A program made the translations under genes and the position numbers. A DNA stretch of 64,000 nucleotides, from contig NC_031477.1 in NCBI RefSeq assembly GCF_000006565.2, positions 3,380,043 through 3,444,042 of the forward strand, read 5' to 3'. Shown here one piece after another: positions 49,016 through 61,045 of the stretch. Origin of the DNA: Toxoplasma gondii ME49 (Eukaryota > Apicomplexa > Conoidasida > Eucoccidiorida > Sarcocystidae). The notes beneath the pieces were generated by a model that had not been told where the DNA came from, made no database searches, and saw only the letters and a list, made by a program, of their open reading frames with translations. Each line of letters starts with the position of its first letter. Positions within the stretch are counted from its first letter, which is position 1.

Positions 49016-51249
49016 GTCTTGCGTTACAGTACAGAGAATACTGCGTCTGCATCTCCGAACTACTCTAGCGTTCTCTTCTCTTCGTGTCTTGGAAACCTGG
49101 GCGCACACTGTGCCCTATTCTGCTGTGGCTTTAGCGATGTGGTAGACTGCGTCTGTTGTCTGTCTGGTCGTACGGACCTTCCCGTGTTACGTGCATAGAT
49201 GCGTGCGCGTGTGTGTGTTCGTGTCACGTGGAACTGAAGGATCAATCTAGCAGACGAGCAGCGAATCAACACACCCCCCTGGACCGGCGGGAGAAGCTTG
49301 GGGTGGATACGCTCTTGAGCGAAATCCTCGAAAGCCGCTTCCAGAGTCAACACGGATGCTGAGCGGTTCGCTGTCGCAGAAAGACCTTCTGACAGGGGGC
49401 AAAAACACACTTGGGGAAAATGTAAGTTGCGGAGGACGACGGGGGCGAAGGAGCTGATTTGATGCATGCACGAATTTTAGGATTTGGCTTGGATGCGATT
49501 TCATCGGAGAGGCACAGACGGATGCACAAATTTCGGAACACTATCCAGACAGTGTGTTTTTGCGGATATACTCCCAGCGAAACGTCTGTTAACTTGTTTT
49601 AGGATTTTTAAATAGAGCAACAGATCGAGGCAGCAACGGATCTCGAGCGAACAGTGTAAATGGATGTTGTGTATAGTAGGGTTGTGCACTTCTGCATCGA
49701 TCACCAGAACGCCCATATTCGCTAGATGTAGATGTCGCGTGAAAGTGAACCAGCAAAAACCATGCTGGACTGCCGCAACAGTCCAGGCAGAAAGTAGCAG
49801 CATACTGCTCAATCTTCCACGTTTCGATTTTGTGACCGTCGCAACGGGGAACGGGAAGGTCGGGTTTTGGATGTGTCCACTTACCTCCATTCACAGGCAC
49901 TAGAGCAGATGCAATATCTCAGCGAATGAGGCAGTCGGTGGGGACTAGACAATGTGTTTATTAATAGACGACGGCGGCTGTCTGCCGGCATTTTGTTCTG
50001 TCTGACCCGAACTAACGCTGGACAAAAATGGAAAGACCATTTCTCAAACAGGCTCCAGTTCGCTTAGTCTTCGTGGTGTCGCGGTCGCTTACCGATCTAA
50101 AATAGCGATGTCCTTTCGTCGTTTATATACTTCTAGTGATGTCTGCCAAGTTCCTTGAAGCTATTTAGCTCACTGCGTACTTAAAGACTCACTACTGATA
50201 CGAGGAAATAGGGATCGCGGTAGTTCTTTGGCAGACGGAACACAGACGAGCTACGTGTGCCCCCTGAGTCTATCAAAACACCTACCGAAGTTTAGTGACT
50301 GCAGCGGAAATTCTGTTTCGTGCAACGCCAGCGGACAAAAGTGATGTCATGAGTTTTTGGAATATCCATCTGAATAGCCACTGCATCTATCCGCTTAGCT
50401 GATGTGAATCTACTTGAACGGTCTGGTGGAAAGTGGTCGGTTTCCGTTTCTGCGACCAAATTCACTCTGCCCCAATCAAATGCAAGCCGTCGTAGGGCTG
50501 CCTTCATATTTCTGTGTACCGTGATGCATGTGGTACACCTCGAAGATGAGTGGCGCGTGGACGGATTTCGCCACATTGTGTTGGGGTCCCCAGTGTGATA
50601 ACTTCTGCGTCCCGAAACAGACAAAAGAACCCAACGGGATTTCTGAAACGATGGTGAGACTGGAGAGACACGCGCGAATAGACGACCTACTGATCCTAGT
50701 GCCCCGGTTTGCACGGAAACTGACTTTACCAATCTCCTCCCATCGTGCTGGCTTCCCAGGCTGCTCGCTGTTTATCCCGTCGGTTGCCTACCAGCGAAAG
50801 GTCTAGCTGGAACAAACTAGCCCTGACAATACTCCTTGCCTTCCCTATTCGGCGCAGAGGAATGCTATTTTTCGTGAGGTTGGAGATGCTTCACCGATGG
50901 ACGCGACATCCTCGGTCTGAAACTAACGGTTCTCCTGGGGTGTCTACAGAGCACCTTACAGATCATCTCAGCAGCAGAGATTTCTGAAAATTCAGTCTGG
51001 GAGAAATCGGAGAAAACGGAAAGCTATTTTACGCCCCCAGGCACAAAAAACATCTGCGGAATCCGGAATGCCCACTGGGCAGACACAAACACTTCACAAA
51101 TGCCTTCCCGGAGGCAAAAACGGCGTAAAAAAACTTCTGCGACAGCAGTGTACACCCTCCTCATTACTTTTAGGGCTTTGACCAAAACAAAATCTAGTCA
51201 TCACTCTTTTCGCAGACCCAAGAAAACCGCCAAGTCAAAGCATCTGGGC
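49016..51249. other. Convergent intergenic region, ubiquitin-L40 / biotin ligase
   Basis: This 2.2 kb lies between two convergent stop codons and should contain both 3' untranslated regions. Open frames of up to 146 codons exist (50292-50732 minus) but none is convincing. No repeat or RNA gene was recognised. Confidence 0.5.
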
Positions 51250-53958
51250 TTAGGGCCTCACAAGATGACCACCGACAAACTTTTGCGTCCTCCCATCAGG
51301 CATTCGAATGAGGAGAGCCCCGTCTTCATCGAGACCCTGCAGAATGCCGGTGGCGAGAAAACCGCTCCCTCGTTCGCCAGCCGAAAACCTCCTCCTGTCT
51401 GAACCTGCAGTTGAACCTTCCGGAGTTGACTCCCGAGTGTCACATGCGGTGTTTCTCTCGAGGCCGTCGGACAACTCACCGACATCGGTGAAAACGTTTT
51501 CATCGTCTTCGCTGCCCGTGACGCCGTGCCTGCTTGTTCCACAAGCAGAAGCATATGCTCTGGCAGATTCCTCTGAATCCGTTGGACAACTTCTTCGGTC
51601 TGTCGGCCAAGCAGACGCCTGGCTACCTTTCTCTTCAAGCTCCACGTAGTCACCTAGCCACGCGAGGCGGGAGAGGACGAAAGGCCGAAGGGCCTTGAAG
51701 CCCTCTCGCTGCAGGATGTTGAAACTCTCGTACATGTGGGTGTCGAGAGATGCGCGGATCGCATCCGGGTTTAGAAAGGACGAACCAGGTCCTGTCGACG
51801 AGAGAGAGTGTCCACAAAAAGTTCCAGAAGTTCCTTCCTCGGTGTCTGGTTTTCTCTCTGCTCCGATGTATCCGCCTTCCTTTTCCCTCGCAACGCCACC
51901 CACGTCGACAGGCGCCCCTCGAACAGAGGTGGAAATGCGCGTCTTTTCCTGAGAGTCAGGAAACTGAGTAACGGTCTCAGGCGACGACATTTCATTTTTC
52001 AGCACGTCTGAACAAGAGCTTCTGTTCCGATTTCGCTCTCCGCCCACACGTTCCAGCTCCTCGGCTATGGACGTCGTCGCCTGCTCAATTGCCATCTCCG
52101 AGACTTCAGGCTTCTTTTCCACATTGATGCCAACGCCTACAAGCACTGCCCAATAGCTGTCGCCTTCAAGCTGTGCATGCAGAGCCTGGAGGCCCGGTGG
52201 AGAACCTTGGGTTTTTGAAGAAGACGAGGAGGCAGCGAGCGCAGCCGCCACCGCGTCGCTTCTCGGTGCAGAGACAGCTGGGGAAATCAACGCAGACGGA
52301 AGGACAAAGGCCGGATTGTGGCAGAGTACACCGCATATTTTCTTGTCATTTACAAACACGTCGTTGATCCACTTGATCTGCCCTCGAAGGCCGTACGCGT
52401 CAAGAACTTTGCACACCGCGACTGCAGCAGTTTGCGCGAAGTTCAGCAAACGCGAAGAGAGGCGAATGGGCCATGGAATCACGTAAGTGACCGACACGTT
52501 GTTCGGCGGAGAGATCCACTTCTTCTCTTCGAGCGTCACGCTGTCGCGTGTACCTACAGCTGCTGTCTGGCGCGAAGCACTAACGGCGACCCACGTCGAC
52601 GGAGACAAGCCGTGAACGCTGCAGAGCGTCTCCAAGTTCCTCAGACACCACTTTTGGGTGCTGTCAACTTGATCAAAATGCAGGCGTTTGAGCGGCAGAG
52701 GAAGCACTCGCGAGGCGGAGAAACAACCTTTCCCTCCTGGGTGGGATAGAGGTGGACAGGGAAAAGGAGAAGCAGGGGATTCCCGGGAAGACCGTTGGGT
52801 GGAAGGCGACGTGTCGGCTGTCTTGTCGGAGGCTGCAGCGTCCGGCGCGAAGGTGTCGGCGGAAGCGAGAGAGGAGAAAGACGAAAGACTGGTGGCGAGA
52901 GCCGTGACGGGTGCCAACGCATTCGTCTCCGTCTGCTTTTGAGGGGGGAAAGGGAAACTAGGGGACTGGAAGGAAAACGAAGAGTTCAAGTAGCAGCAGG
53001 GAGAGTCAGAAGGAGAGGATTGGCGGGAAGAAGAAGGTGAAAAAGGTTCTCCCCACTCCCCCGCTCCCCAGTCTGAAGAAGAGAGAGCGACGCCAGACAA
53101 CTCTTGATACGCAGGAGATGCCACCATGCTGACCTCTGTCGTGAGTCGCCCTGGAAGAAAAAACGCGAGTTTTCTCCCATACAGCGGAGAGAAAGAAGGG
53201 GACGACGAAGCCCGGAAATTGGAGAGCAAGCAGTGGTGGGGGCGCGCCGTAGGTGAAGCCAATGAAAAACTGAAAAAAGGTGAATGACCGTTTACCTCTG
53301 TCGAGGAGGAAGGAGACAAGCAGCACGAGGGGGCAAATGAAGAACCTTGAGAAAAGGACAGAAGAGCAGAGCAACCAGAACTGTGTGCCGAGCCGCGCTT
53401 TTTCGAGGAAGAAATAGAAGAAACAGTGCTCGCGTTGAGTATCGTCTTTGCCCTGCGAGTGGAGGACCAACAAGGGGTGTAGAGAAACGGACGCCGGAGG
53501 CTCCTTGAATACTGGACACGACAAACAGGACACGTGTGAGAGGGGCAGAACGCGAGCCTCCGAGTTCTCCGTCGCCTGCCGTCAGGGGCAAACCCTGAGG
53601 AAGCAGACACCCGCGACGAGAGTGGGGAGTGATGCTTCCAGAAAAAACCTACGCAGACCCAAGTGTATAGTAACAAGGGACAGAGCACTCGCCCTTGAGA
53701 AGCGCATCTACGATCGCACTGCCTGTGCTGCGGTATCGCTGCTGTCGAGAAAGCTCCCGCTTTCCTTCCCTTCTGGACCGTTGTGGACTGGACAAGAGAG
53801 GGCGCAGAAATGGCTTCTCCAGCTCGGCGAGGGAGGGCGAAATAAGGCGAAAGAATGCGAGGACAGGATGAAGAAAGCGCGAGAGACGGCGTCGCAGAAG
53901 AGAGGGCGGAAAAAACGGTTGACAAGAGGACAGCCAGCATCGGAAAGAGCAGCGGCAT
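51250..53958 (-). CDS. Biotin-protein ligase (holocarboxylase synthetase type), 902 residues
   Basis: The enzyme activates biotin with ATP and attaches it to a lysine of carboxylases; in Toxoplasma the main client is acetyl-CoA carboxylase of the apicoplast. The ATG is at 53958 and the stop at 51250-51252, in one exon. Residues 1-30 are a hydrophobic signal sequence (LLFPMLAVLLSTVFSALSS), followed by Ser/Arg-rich sequence suited to an apicoplast or other organelle presequence; localisation is inferred. The catalytic domain starts near residue 425 (HFDQVDSTQKW). It includes the biotin-loop region near 470 (RQTAAVGTRDS, then KKWISPPNNVSVTYV), IKWINDVFVNDKKICGVL near 528 and VLVGVGINV near 606. 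The C-terminal SH3-like cap is at 860-902. Low-complexity insertions split the domain, making it about three times the bacterial length. The glycine-rich loop is unusual (see findings). Confidence 0.9.
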   Translation of the reverse strand: MPLLFPMLAVLLSTVFSALSSATPSLALSSSCPRILSPYFALPRRAGEAISAPSLVQSTTVQKGRKAGAFSTAAIPQHRQCDRRCASQGRVLCPLLLYTWVCVGFFWKHHSPLSSRVSASSGFAPDGRRRRTRRLAFCPSHTCPVCRVQYSRSLRRPFLYTPCWSSTRRAKTILNASTVSSISSSKKRGSAHSSGCSALLSFSQGSSFAPSCCLSPSSSTEVNGHSPFFSFSLASPTARPHHCLLSNFRASSSPSFSPLYGRKLAFFLPGRLTTEVSMVASPAYQELSGVALSSSDWGAGEWGEPFSPSSSRQSSPSDSPCCYLNSSFSFQSPSFPFPPQKQTETNALAPVTALATSLSSFSSLASADTFAPDAAASDKTADTSPSTQRSSRESPASPFPCPPLSHPGGKGCFSASRVLPLPLKRLHFDQVDSTQKWCLRNLETLCSVHGLSPSTWVAVSASRQTAAVGTRDSVTLEEKKWISPPNNVSVTYVIPWPIRLSSRLLNFAQTAAVAVCKVLDAYGLRGQIKWINDVFVNDKKICGVLCHNPAFVLPSALISPAVSAPRSDAVAAALAASSSSSKTQGSPPGLQALHAQLEGDSYWAVLVGVGINVEKKPEVSEMAIEQATTSIAEELERVGGERNRNRSSCSDVLKNEMSSPETVTQFPDSQEKTRISTSVRGAPVDVGGVAREKEGGYIGAERKPDTEEGTSGTFCGHSLSSTGPGSSFLNPDAIRASLDTHMYESFNILQREGFKALRPFVLSRLAWLGDYVELEEKGSQASAWPTDRRSCPTDSEESARAYASACGTSRHGVTGSEDDENVFTDVGELSDGLERNTACDTRESTPEGSTAGSDRRRFSAGERGSGFLATGILQGLDEDGALLIRMPDGRTQKFVGGHLVRP

Positions 53959-56776
53959 CACGGTCGGGGAGGAATCTTTTCGTCATGGCTTCCTGCTCTT
54001 CAGTTTTCTGCAGACGACACGGCAGACAGTGTCTCGCGCCAGCATTTTGCCTAAATGAAATTCAAAGAAGTCTCCACCCTACACTTTGTGCAAGACTTGT
54101 CCACGCGACCTCATGCGAAATCATTGTTTTTGCCTCTGTGCCAGCTGTCGTTTTCCTTTGCCTCATTTACGACGCGTTTCACTTCCTCTGCTTCCTCTAT
54201 CTCTGTGCCCTCCTTCCTCGTTCCACCGTCACCGTGCACCATCAACAGAAAGCTGTCTCGTGGCTCCCTTGGGCGGCACGCTGCTGCCTGCCGCACCTCT
54301 TCCTCAAGTTCCCGTTTGTCCTGGAACCCCTATCTCATATTTTTTCCAAATGTTTTCCACTCACACGGCTTTCCCTTCGTTTGGAGGACGCCTCCTGCGA
54401 AGTCGCTACTGTGTGCATGGACTCCAGAGCTTTCCCGGTATTTCTGTCCGGGACAGCTCGTCTCGAAATGCCACGGAAGACCACAGAACCTGGGGTAGCG
54501 TTTCGTCTTTCGTCTCCGGAGGGGATGCTCCTGGATCGAAAAGGAACTGCATCCGAGGAACAAGTAGGCGCTTGTGTTCAAAAAACAACGCGGCACAGCC
54601 GGGCACGTTCGGAGCGGACGTACTTGAGCCGTACCGAAACCACGGAAGAGCTCCGCTTACATTTGCTGATGAAGCGTGTACACGAGCTCTAGTTCGACAA
54701 CAAAAGTAGTGGCGGACGCCGCAGTGCGGCAGAGTGCGAAACAGATGTTGCACATGAACAACGGTGACCACCTGAACACAACAGCCGTAAGTCAACGCAC
54801 GTGGATGTACACGACGCGCTGCCTGGGTATACACCTGAAGAATTCAGGCACCAGACACATGGTGAGGTTGCATTTTGTGGTCAGGCCGCACGGGACGTCA
54901 CGTATATGACTTCTGCTGCGTTTTGAATAGCCAACTTGGGAACAGTTTCGAGCCAGGAAAGAGGAAATGCGCAACGCGGCTGGAGCCTTTCGAGAGGCGA
55001 TTTTGCCCAGCGCTTTTTGCGAATTCCGAAAACCTCGCTTCGACCACCAGCCGCGTTGTTTCGCGGCGTCCGCTCCACCAACGCAATCCACGCGACTCTT
55101 CTGGCCGTTCTGAGCAATATTTCTTCGTCAAATAAGGCATTTTCAACAGGCGAAGCGACCGGAAAACCTGCTCGAACTCAATGCATTCGTTCACCGCTGC
55201 ACAGATGCTCCGTAAAAACGCTTGTTTGTCGCACGCGCGGATACCTTAGTACGCAGTGTGCGCTCACGAGTTGCAGTCCCAGTTTGTCTGTGCACAGTGG
55301 CTTGCCACCTATTAGCCGATAAAGGGGGGCAGATGGAGCGGAAAAGCGACCCCTGATGAAAACCCGGGATCGAGCTGTCGAACGCCTGGAAGTGTAACAA
55401 GAAACGAAACGCCGCTGTCGACCAGTTTCCAGTCCTACAGCGACGGCTTACTTTCCCATTTCCGCCGGAGAGTGAAGGAAAGGGGACAACGGAGAAAAGG
55501 ATCTTCCCTAGTTCGCGCCAGTCACGTGTCTTCCTCTCCTTGCCTTTTTTGCTTTCCAACATGTCCATTCCGCAGGCGACCCAGCTGTCTGTTCTCCACA
55601 GCTTTGGAAAGGGCGCACAAGTGACTCTGTAGCGCTTCTTTCCAGACTGTTGAAGATCTTCCGATGCGATCTTCCAGGAAAGGAGACTCGAAGGCGTCAG
55701 AGGCTCTCGTGTGAGACGCGAGAGCCACGCGGCGTAGACGGTCTCCACTCCGGAGTCTCTTCCTTTTGGTAGAGTCCAGTTGTCTGATTGTCACCGCTGT
55801 GTTCAAATTTAATTTTCCTCTCCTCTCTTTTGCTTCCAAGTTTTACTCTCTCCCTTCTGTGTACGTAGCCGAGTGACCTTCGCTGTCTTGTCTTTAACTT
55901 TTGGCCACGTTCAAGGTCATTGGATCGGGCTACCACGAATGCGGCGTTCTTTCTTTTTTTCTGGGTTCCTTACTATTTTTACCATTTTCCCTCCTTCGTT
56001 TGTTTCTGCTGCCGCCCTCTCGTTATCTGTTGCGCCATTCAAACGCTTTTTTTCTCCTGATGCTCCGTCCCCTCCACTCGCTTCTGGATCCGGTCGAAGA
56101 CTAGAAAATAATACACCCGGGACACTCTGAAGAAGTCTTCGTTATCGCCTCTTCGTTTTGCGCGTACTCCTTGGATTTTCACCCCTTTTGGCGTCCTCGG
56201 GCAGCTGTATATGCAGGTCGCTTCCCTCGTGTTCTATTTCTTCTCTAGATGTCATCGCGACATAGTTTCTCCTGCGAGAAGACAGCGAATTTGTTCTGTG
56301 GAAAGCTCCTTTCGTTTCCTCTCTCCGTCCTTTGTTGTCCGTTCGCGGATCGCGATCTGCCAGGCCGTCTACTCGTTTTCTTCGGAACTCCCACCAAAGG
56401 AGGCAAGGAAAGGCGCTGGGTTCTGCAGGACTTCTGTTTTCTAGAGACCCATTCAGTCTTTGTTTTCCTTCTTTCTGTTTCGTTTCGCGTCTTCTTATCG
56501 CTTCGTCTCCTTTTATGTTTCTTCACCTTAAACACTTGCGTTCCCCCGGTCGACTTTAACGCGCCTTTTTCCAATTCGTCCCCGTCTCTTCTTTTGCAGT
56601 TTGCCCCACCTCAAGGTGAAGTCGTCGTGTCGCTCTTTTTCATGTGACTATCGTTTTTACTCTCTGCGTTCCTGTTCGTTCTTTGCGCGTTCTCCGTCTC
56701 TTCCCTTTCTGCCCTCTTCGTCGCTTCCTTCAGAACTCTCGAGTTTACTCGTTGCAGTCGATCTTGCAGTCCCAAG
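53959..56776. other. Divergent promoter region, biotin ligase / AP-1 mu
   Basis: This 2.8 kb separates divergent start codons. Sequence from about 55800 to 56776 is strongly pyrimidine-rich (CTTT, TCTC), typical of a Toxoplasma leader, and probably belongs to the AP-1 mu mRNA. A 414-codon plus-strand frame that starts inside the biotin ligase gene ends at 54692; I reject it as coding. Confidence 0.5.
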
Positions 56777-58069
56777 ATGGCGGGGGCGTCTGCGGTGTTT
56801 ATCTTGGATTTGAAGGGGAAGGTGATCATCAGCCGGGACTACCGAGGCAACGTATCTCTGGCGTCGGCGGCGGAGCGTTTTCAGCAGAATGTGGTGGAGT
56901 TGGACGACCCTCTGTTGATCAAGCCGATCTTTCTGGAAGACGGCGTGACTTACGCGTGGATTCAGTACAGCAACGTATATCTGTTGGCTGTGACGAGGCG
57001 CAACTCGAACGCGATGATGCTGCTGTCTTTCCTGTACAAGTTGTCTGAGGTACTCCAGGAGTACTTCAAGGCTCTCGAGGAGGAGAGCATTCGCGACAAC
57101 TTTGTGATCACCTACGAACTGTTGGACGAGGTGATGGACAACGGCTTTCCGCAGAGCACGGAGGTGAAGGTCTTGCGCGAGTTTATCAAGAACGAGGCCC
57201 ATCAGTTGTCTGTCGATGCGCTCCGACCGCCGACAGCCATGACCAACGCGGTGTCCTGGCGTTCTGAGGGTATTTTCCACAAGAAGAACGAGGTGTTTCT
57301 CGATGTAGTGGAGAAGCTGAATCTCCTAGTGTCCTCCAACGGAACTGTGCTGCGCTCGGAGATTCTCGGCAGCCTCAAGATGAAGAGTTTCCTCTCGGGC
57401 ATGCCGGAGCTGAAGCTCGGCTTGAACGACAAGCTCTTGCTCGAGACCTCAGGGCGCACGGTGTCGAAGGGGAAGGCCATCGAAATGGAGGACATCAAGT
57501 TCCACCAGTGCGTGCGTCTTGCGCGCTTCGAAAACGATCGAACGATCTCCTTCATCCCCCCCGACGGCGAGTTCGAGCTCATGAGCTACCGGCTGAACAC
57601 CCAAGTGAAGCCTCTGATCTGGATCGACGCCGTGGTCGACACTGGCCGCTCGGCGACGCGCATCGAGTTCATGATCAAGGCTCGTTCCCAGTTCAAGAGC
57701 CGTTCGGTGGCGAGTGGGGTGGAGATCCACGTCCCCGTCCCCCCAGATGCAGACTCCCCACACTTCAAAACCTCCATAGGATCTGTCAAGTACCTCCCGG
57801 AGAAGGACACGATGGTCTGGTTCATCAAACAGTTTCAGGGACAGAGAGACTTCGTGATGACCGCGACCTTCGGCTTGCCCTCGGTCGGCGTCGAGGCGCG
57901 AGACGCGTACCTTAAGAAACCCATCAACGTCAAGTTCGAGATCCCGTACTTCACTGTCAGCGGCATCACCGTCCGATACCTGAAAATCATCGAAAAAAGT
58001 GGATACCAAGCTCTTCCGTGGGTCAGATACATCACTCAAAATGGAGAGTACCAACTGAGACTCTCCTAG
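56777..58069 (+). CDS. AP1M (mu1): Clathrin adaptor AP-1 complex mu subunit
   Basis: The mu1 subunit recognises tyrosine-based sorting signals on cargo for clathrin-dependent transport between the trans-Golgi and endosomes; in Toxoplasma this route serves rhoptry biogenesis. The 430-residue product has the usual length. The N-terminal longin domain begins ASAVFILDLKGKVIISRDYRG, with VYLLAVTRRNSNAMMLLSFL. The C-terminal mu-homology domain runs from SWRSEGIFHKKNEVFLDV through FIPPDGEFELMSYRL to the end, YRYLK-type VRYLKIIEKSGYQALPWVRY and ITQNGEYQLRL. These match mu1 and not mu2, mu3 or mu4, which end differently. The gene is intronless, unlike its multi-exon neighbours. The start is the ATG at 56777 in context AAGATGG. 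Confidence 0.96.
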   Translation: MAGASAVFILDLKGKVIISRDYRGNVSLASAAERFQQNVVELDDPLLIKPIFLEDGVTYAWIQYSNVYLLAVTRRNSNAMMLLSFLYKLSEVLQEYFKALEEESIRDNFVITYELLDEVMDNGFPQSTEVKVLREFIKNEAHQLSVDALRPPTAMTNAVSWRSEGIFHKKNEVFLDVVEKLNLLVSSNGTVLRSEILGSLKMKSFLSGMPELKLGLNDKLLLETSGRTVSKGKAIEMEDIKFHQCVRLARFENDRTISFIPPDGEFELMSYRLNTQVKPLIWIDAVVDTGRSATRIEFMIKARSQFKSRSVASGVEIHVPVPPDADSPHFKTSIGSVKYLPEKDTMVWFIKQFQGQRDFVMTATFGLPSVGVEARDAYLKKPINVKFEIPYFTVSGITVRYLKIIEKSGYQALPWVRYITQNGEYQLRLS

Positions 58070-58225
58070 AAAATCAACAAGGGGGGGCGAGGTGAGGGGT
58101 CGGAGAGATAAGGCGAAGGACGAGGAAAAAGAGATATGCGGTGGATAAACACAGCGGTACAGACACTGCAAGGGATACATTTTAAACAGGAACGACCTTC
58201 AAGAACTCTATTGAGGTGCCTCAAA

Positions 58226-58745
58226 CTATATATATATATATATGGGAGGAGGGACGTGTAGTTCGAGATGTCTGTATGCGTATGTACATACATATATGTC
58301 TATTGGTGGATAGATCAGTCGTCAACATTTTCTATATCATACTATATATAAATATATATACATACGTATATATATGAGATATATACGATATGAAGAGACG
58401 TCTGTGTGCACCTCTACAGATGTGTGTAAATACGTGTGGATATCTGTTTGTGCGCCTGAATTTTGGACACTTGGATACATTCTTCCGTTTCCAGGAGAGA
58501 AATGCGTCGCCGCTTTTCTTTCCCCGAAGTTGTAGGTCTCCACAGTATACGCCTGCAGTCAACCTCCCGACGGCAAAAAACTGTGGCGCCTCCGTCTCTC
58601 CAGAAAACAAGAACAAACGAAAAAGACGAGATGACTCCTTTCGAGATACATGAAAAGAGCCACAAACATGCATATCTCTAAACACAAATGAAATTGAACT
58701 CGTTCATTTGCATAAATACGCATATATATATATATATATATTTGT
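58226..58745. repeat. Cluster of (TA)n microsatellites
   Basis: Pure TA runs at 58226-58243 and 58724-58742, with mixed ATATAC, ATATATG and GATATA units at about 58280-58395. All lie just downstream of AP-1 mu. Confidence 0.75.
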
Positions 58746-60019
58746 ATATTTTACATTTTATTTTATTTATGTACACATGTAAAGAGACTGAGGTGACTGT
58801 TCGTTTACTGGAGAGGATACCCATGGCGTTTCTAAAGTGAATCTGTGCACAGAGGAGCTAGAGAAGACAATGGAAAGTGGAGAGACACAAACCAGAACAG
58901 GGAACAGAGATGTTTTCGAAACTGTCGAGAGAAGAGATGCTTTTAGGCCGCACTGCAAGGTCAGAAGACTTCGTGCAACGTGAAACGCAATGCTCGGCGT
59001 AGAGAAGCAGCGCAGACATGAGTGAGGGAACGATTGTTGGAAACAATTTAAACGAAGAAGTCCTGTAGATAAACAGAAGAAGAGAAGTTGGGATGTAAAG
59101 GAAAGAGAATAAACGGGAAGGGCAAAGCAACGCATGTCTGCAGAGGCCAACCAGAGGGGCGAACATGAGAAGAAAGATGATCGAATCCAAGTTGATGAGA
59201 AAACGTGAGGAAAAAGGAAGAGAAGCAGCAGATCAGGAATTCGTCTTTCCGTCCTCCTGTCTTCTTTGTTGTTTAGTTGAAAGGGTCACGTTCTTTTAAA
59301 CGGACCTCGTTGCGCCAGGATTACCTCCTGTCTGTCTTTTGCTTTCCCAAGTCTTCACAGCGCCATTCTGTTATTTGTATTTCTGTGTCTTTGCCTTGGT
59401 TTGTCTTCTTTTTCGTCGTCTTCTACACAGTTTTTTCACTTGTTCCTCTCCCTCAAGTTTATTTTACTTCTTTTTCTCCCCGTCCTTGCTGCCTCCATTC
59501 TTCTCCATCTCCCTCTCTGTGTCTCTGAATCGCCCCCGTCACCGCCGGCTCCCTGTGCTTCGTTTTTTTCTTTGCTCCTCGTTCCTTCTCCGTTTTTCTT
59601 CTTCTCCGCTTGCTTCTTGAATCGTGGGGAAAGTCTCGGGTTCAATGGGTTTTTCTCCCGTTGTTTCCTTCCTGCTTGGTGGTTTTGCTTGCTTCGAAAA
59701 GACATGCTCCGCGCAGTCTTCATTTGAAACGGGATTTCTGTCTCACGCAGCTTACAAAGACGTGCTTCAGAAAGACAGCTTCACGCTGGCACCTGCTTCC
59801 CTGCTTTCCACCCTCACGAATATCTTCTCACGACTTTCCAAGAAAGTCCTGGAAAACTCGAATGTAACAATCTACGTCATTCACCACAGACCTCGACTCA
59901 CACTTCCACAAATCCAAATTTTGCAGTTCATCTTTCATGAGGACGCCTTTGCTGCAGAGGAAAGGGAATCTGTTAGAAACGTAGCGCCTATAAATACTTT
60001 TATCATATGTATGTATCAT

Positions 60020-60300
60020 TGGTATTTGGCATAGTATACATTTATATACTCTATCTCTCTATGTACATGCTTATTTTATGTGTATAATGCATATAAATAT
60101 ATAGTGTATGATATATATATATATATTAAAAATCTACGTGTTACATATACATATAATCTACAAAATATATAAATGTTTAAAGTACTGATATATATTATGC
60201 ACATACTGTATATGCATGTGTATATGTATATTCTGTAATGTATATGTATGAACTGCATAGTAAATATATATATATATATATATATATAATATGTAGATAT
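60020..60300. repeat. AT-rich low-complexity tract
   Basis: About 280 bp of ATATAT, GTATAT, ACATAT and TTATAT units. It includes perfect TA runs near 60108-60125 and 60266-60290. Confidence 0.75.
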
Positions 60301-60889
60301 GTGTACGCTTGCATCTGAGACCAGTGAGGTTTGTAACTTATAGACATCGTAGCCGAGAGGTTATTTTCAGGCCTTGGTGCGTCCGAGAGACAAGAGAACG
60401 TTTTTCTCGAATTCCTCGATTTTGCTTCTCGGGTGGCTTGCTCTGTGTTCGCATCGGTGTAGACTGAACAGAATAGACAAAGACACGATCGTGACTGAGA
60501 AACGGAATGTCACTCCACTTTGTTTTCCCGCGTCTGTGGCACTTGATGCGCCTACCTTTGTGTGAAAAGCGTCGAGTCTTGAAAACCCAAGTGGTGCAGA
60601 AAAAGTTCCCTGAAAAGGTGCTTTTCTCTTAACCCACGCAGCTCTAGTCTTCGAACGAACCGACAGAAACCGTGGAGAGAAACGCGTAGACGCAAAAAAA
60701 CACTCGGGATCGAAAAGACGGAGAGAAACGAGAAAAGATCCAGTCCAATCAGGCGAATTGCCTCAAAAAGGACGTTAACAAGAAAACCGATGATTCTCCC
60801 TTGTTCCCACTGCACAACATGGGACAGGAACATCTCCAGACCCCCCTTCCTTCGCATTTCATAAAACCAATGCAAATATACACGCATGC

Positions 60890-61045
60890 ACTTATCCTCG
60901 TACAAACATGCACATATAAATATATACGGATATATGTATATGTGCACAAATATGCGCGTGTATATATATATATATATATATATATGCATATATATGTATA
61001 TATGTATGCATACGCATATGCATATGCATGTATATATACACGGCT
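60890..61045. repeat. ATAC/ATGC/(TA)n microsatellite
   Basis: ACACGCATGCA and ACATATAAATATA units surround a perfect TA run at about 60960-60984, followed by GCATATATGTATATATG units. Confidence 0.75.

Noticed and set aside
53448..54692. 414-codon plus-strand frame overlapping the biotin ligase N-terminus
   Set aside because: The first 510 bases are antisense to coding sequence, the rest is pyrimidine-rich leader-like DNA with a patchy hydrophobic composition, and no family or exon pattern supports it.
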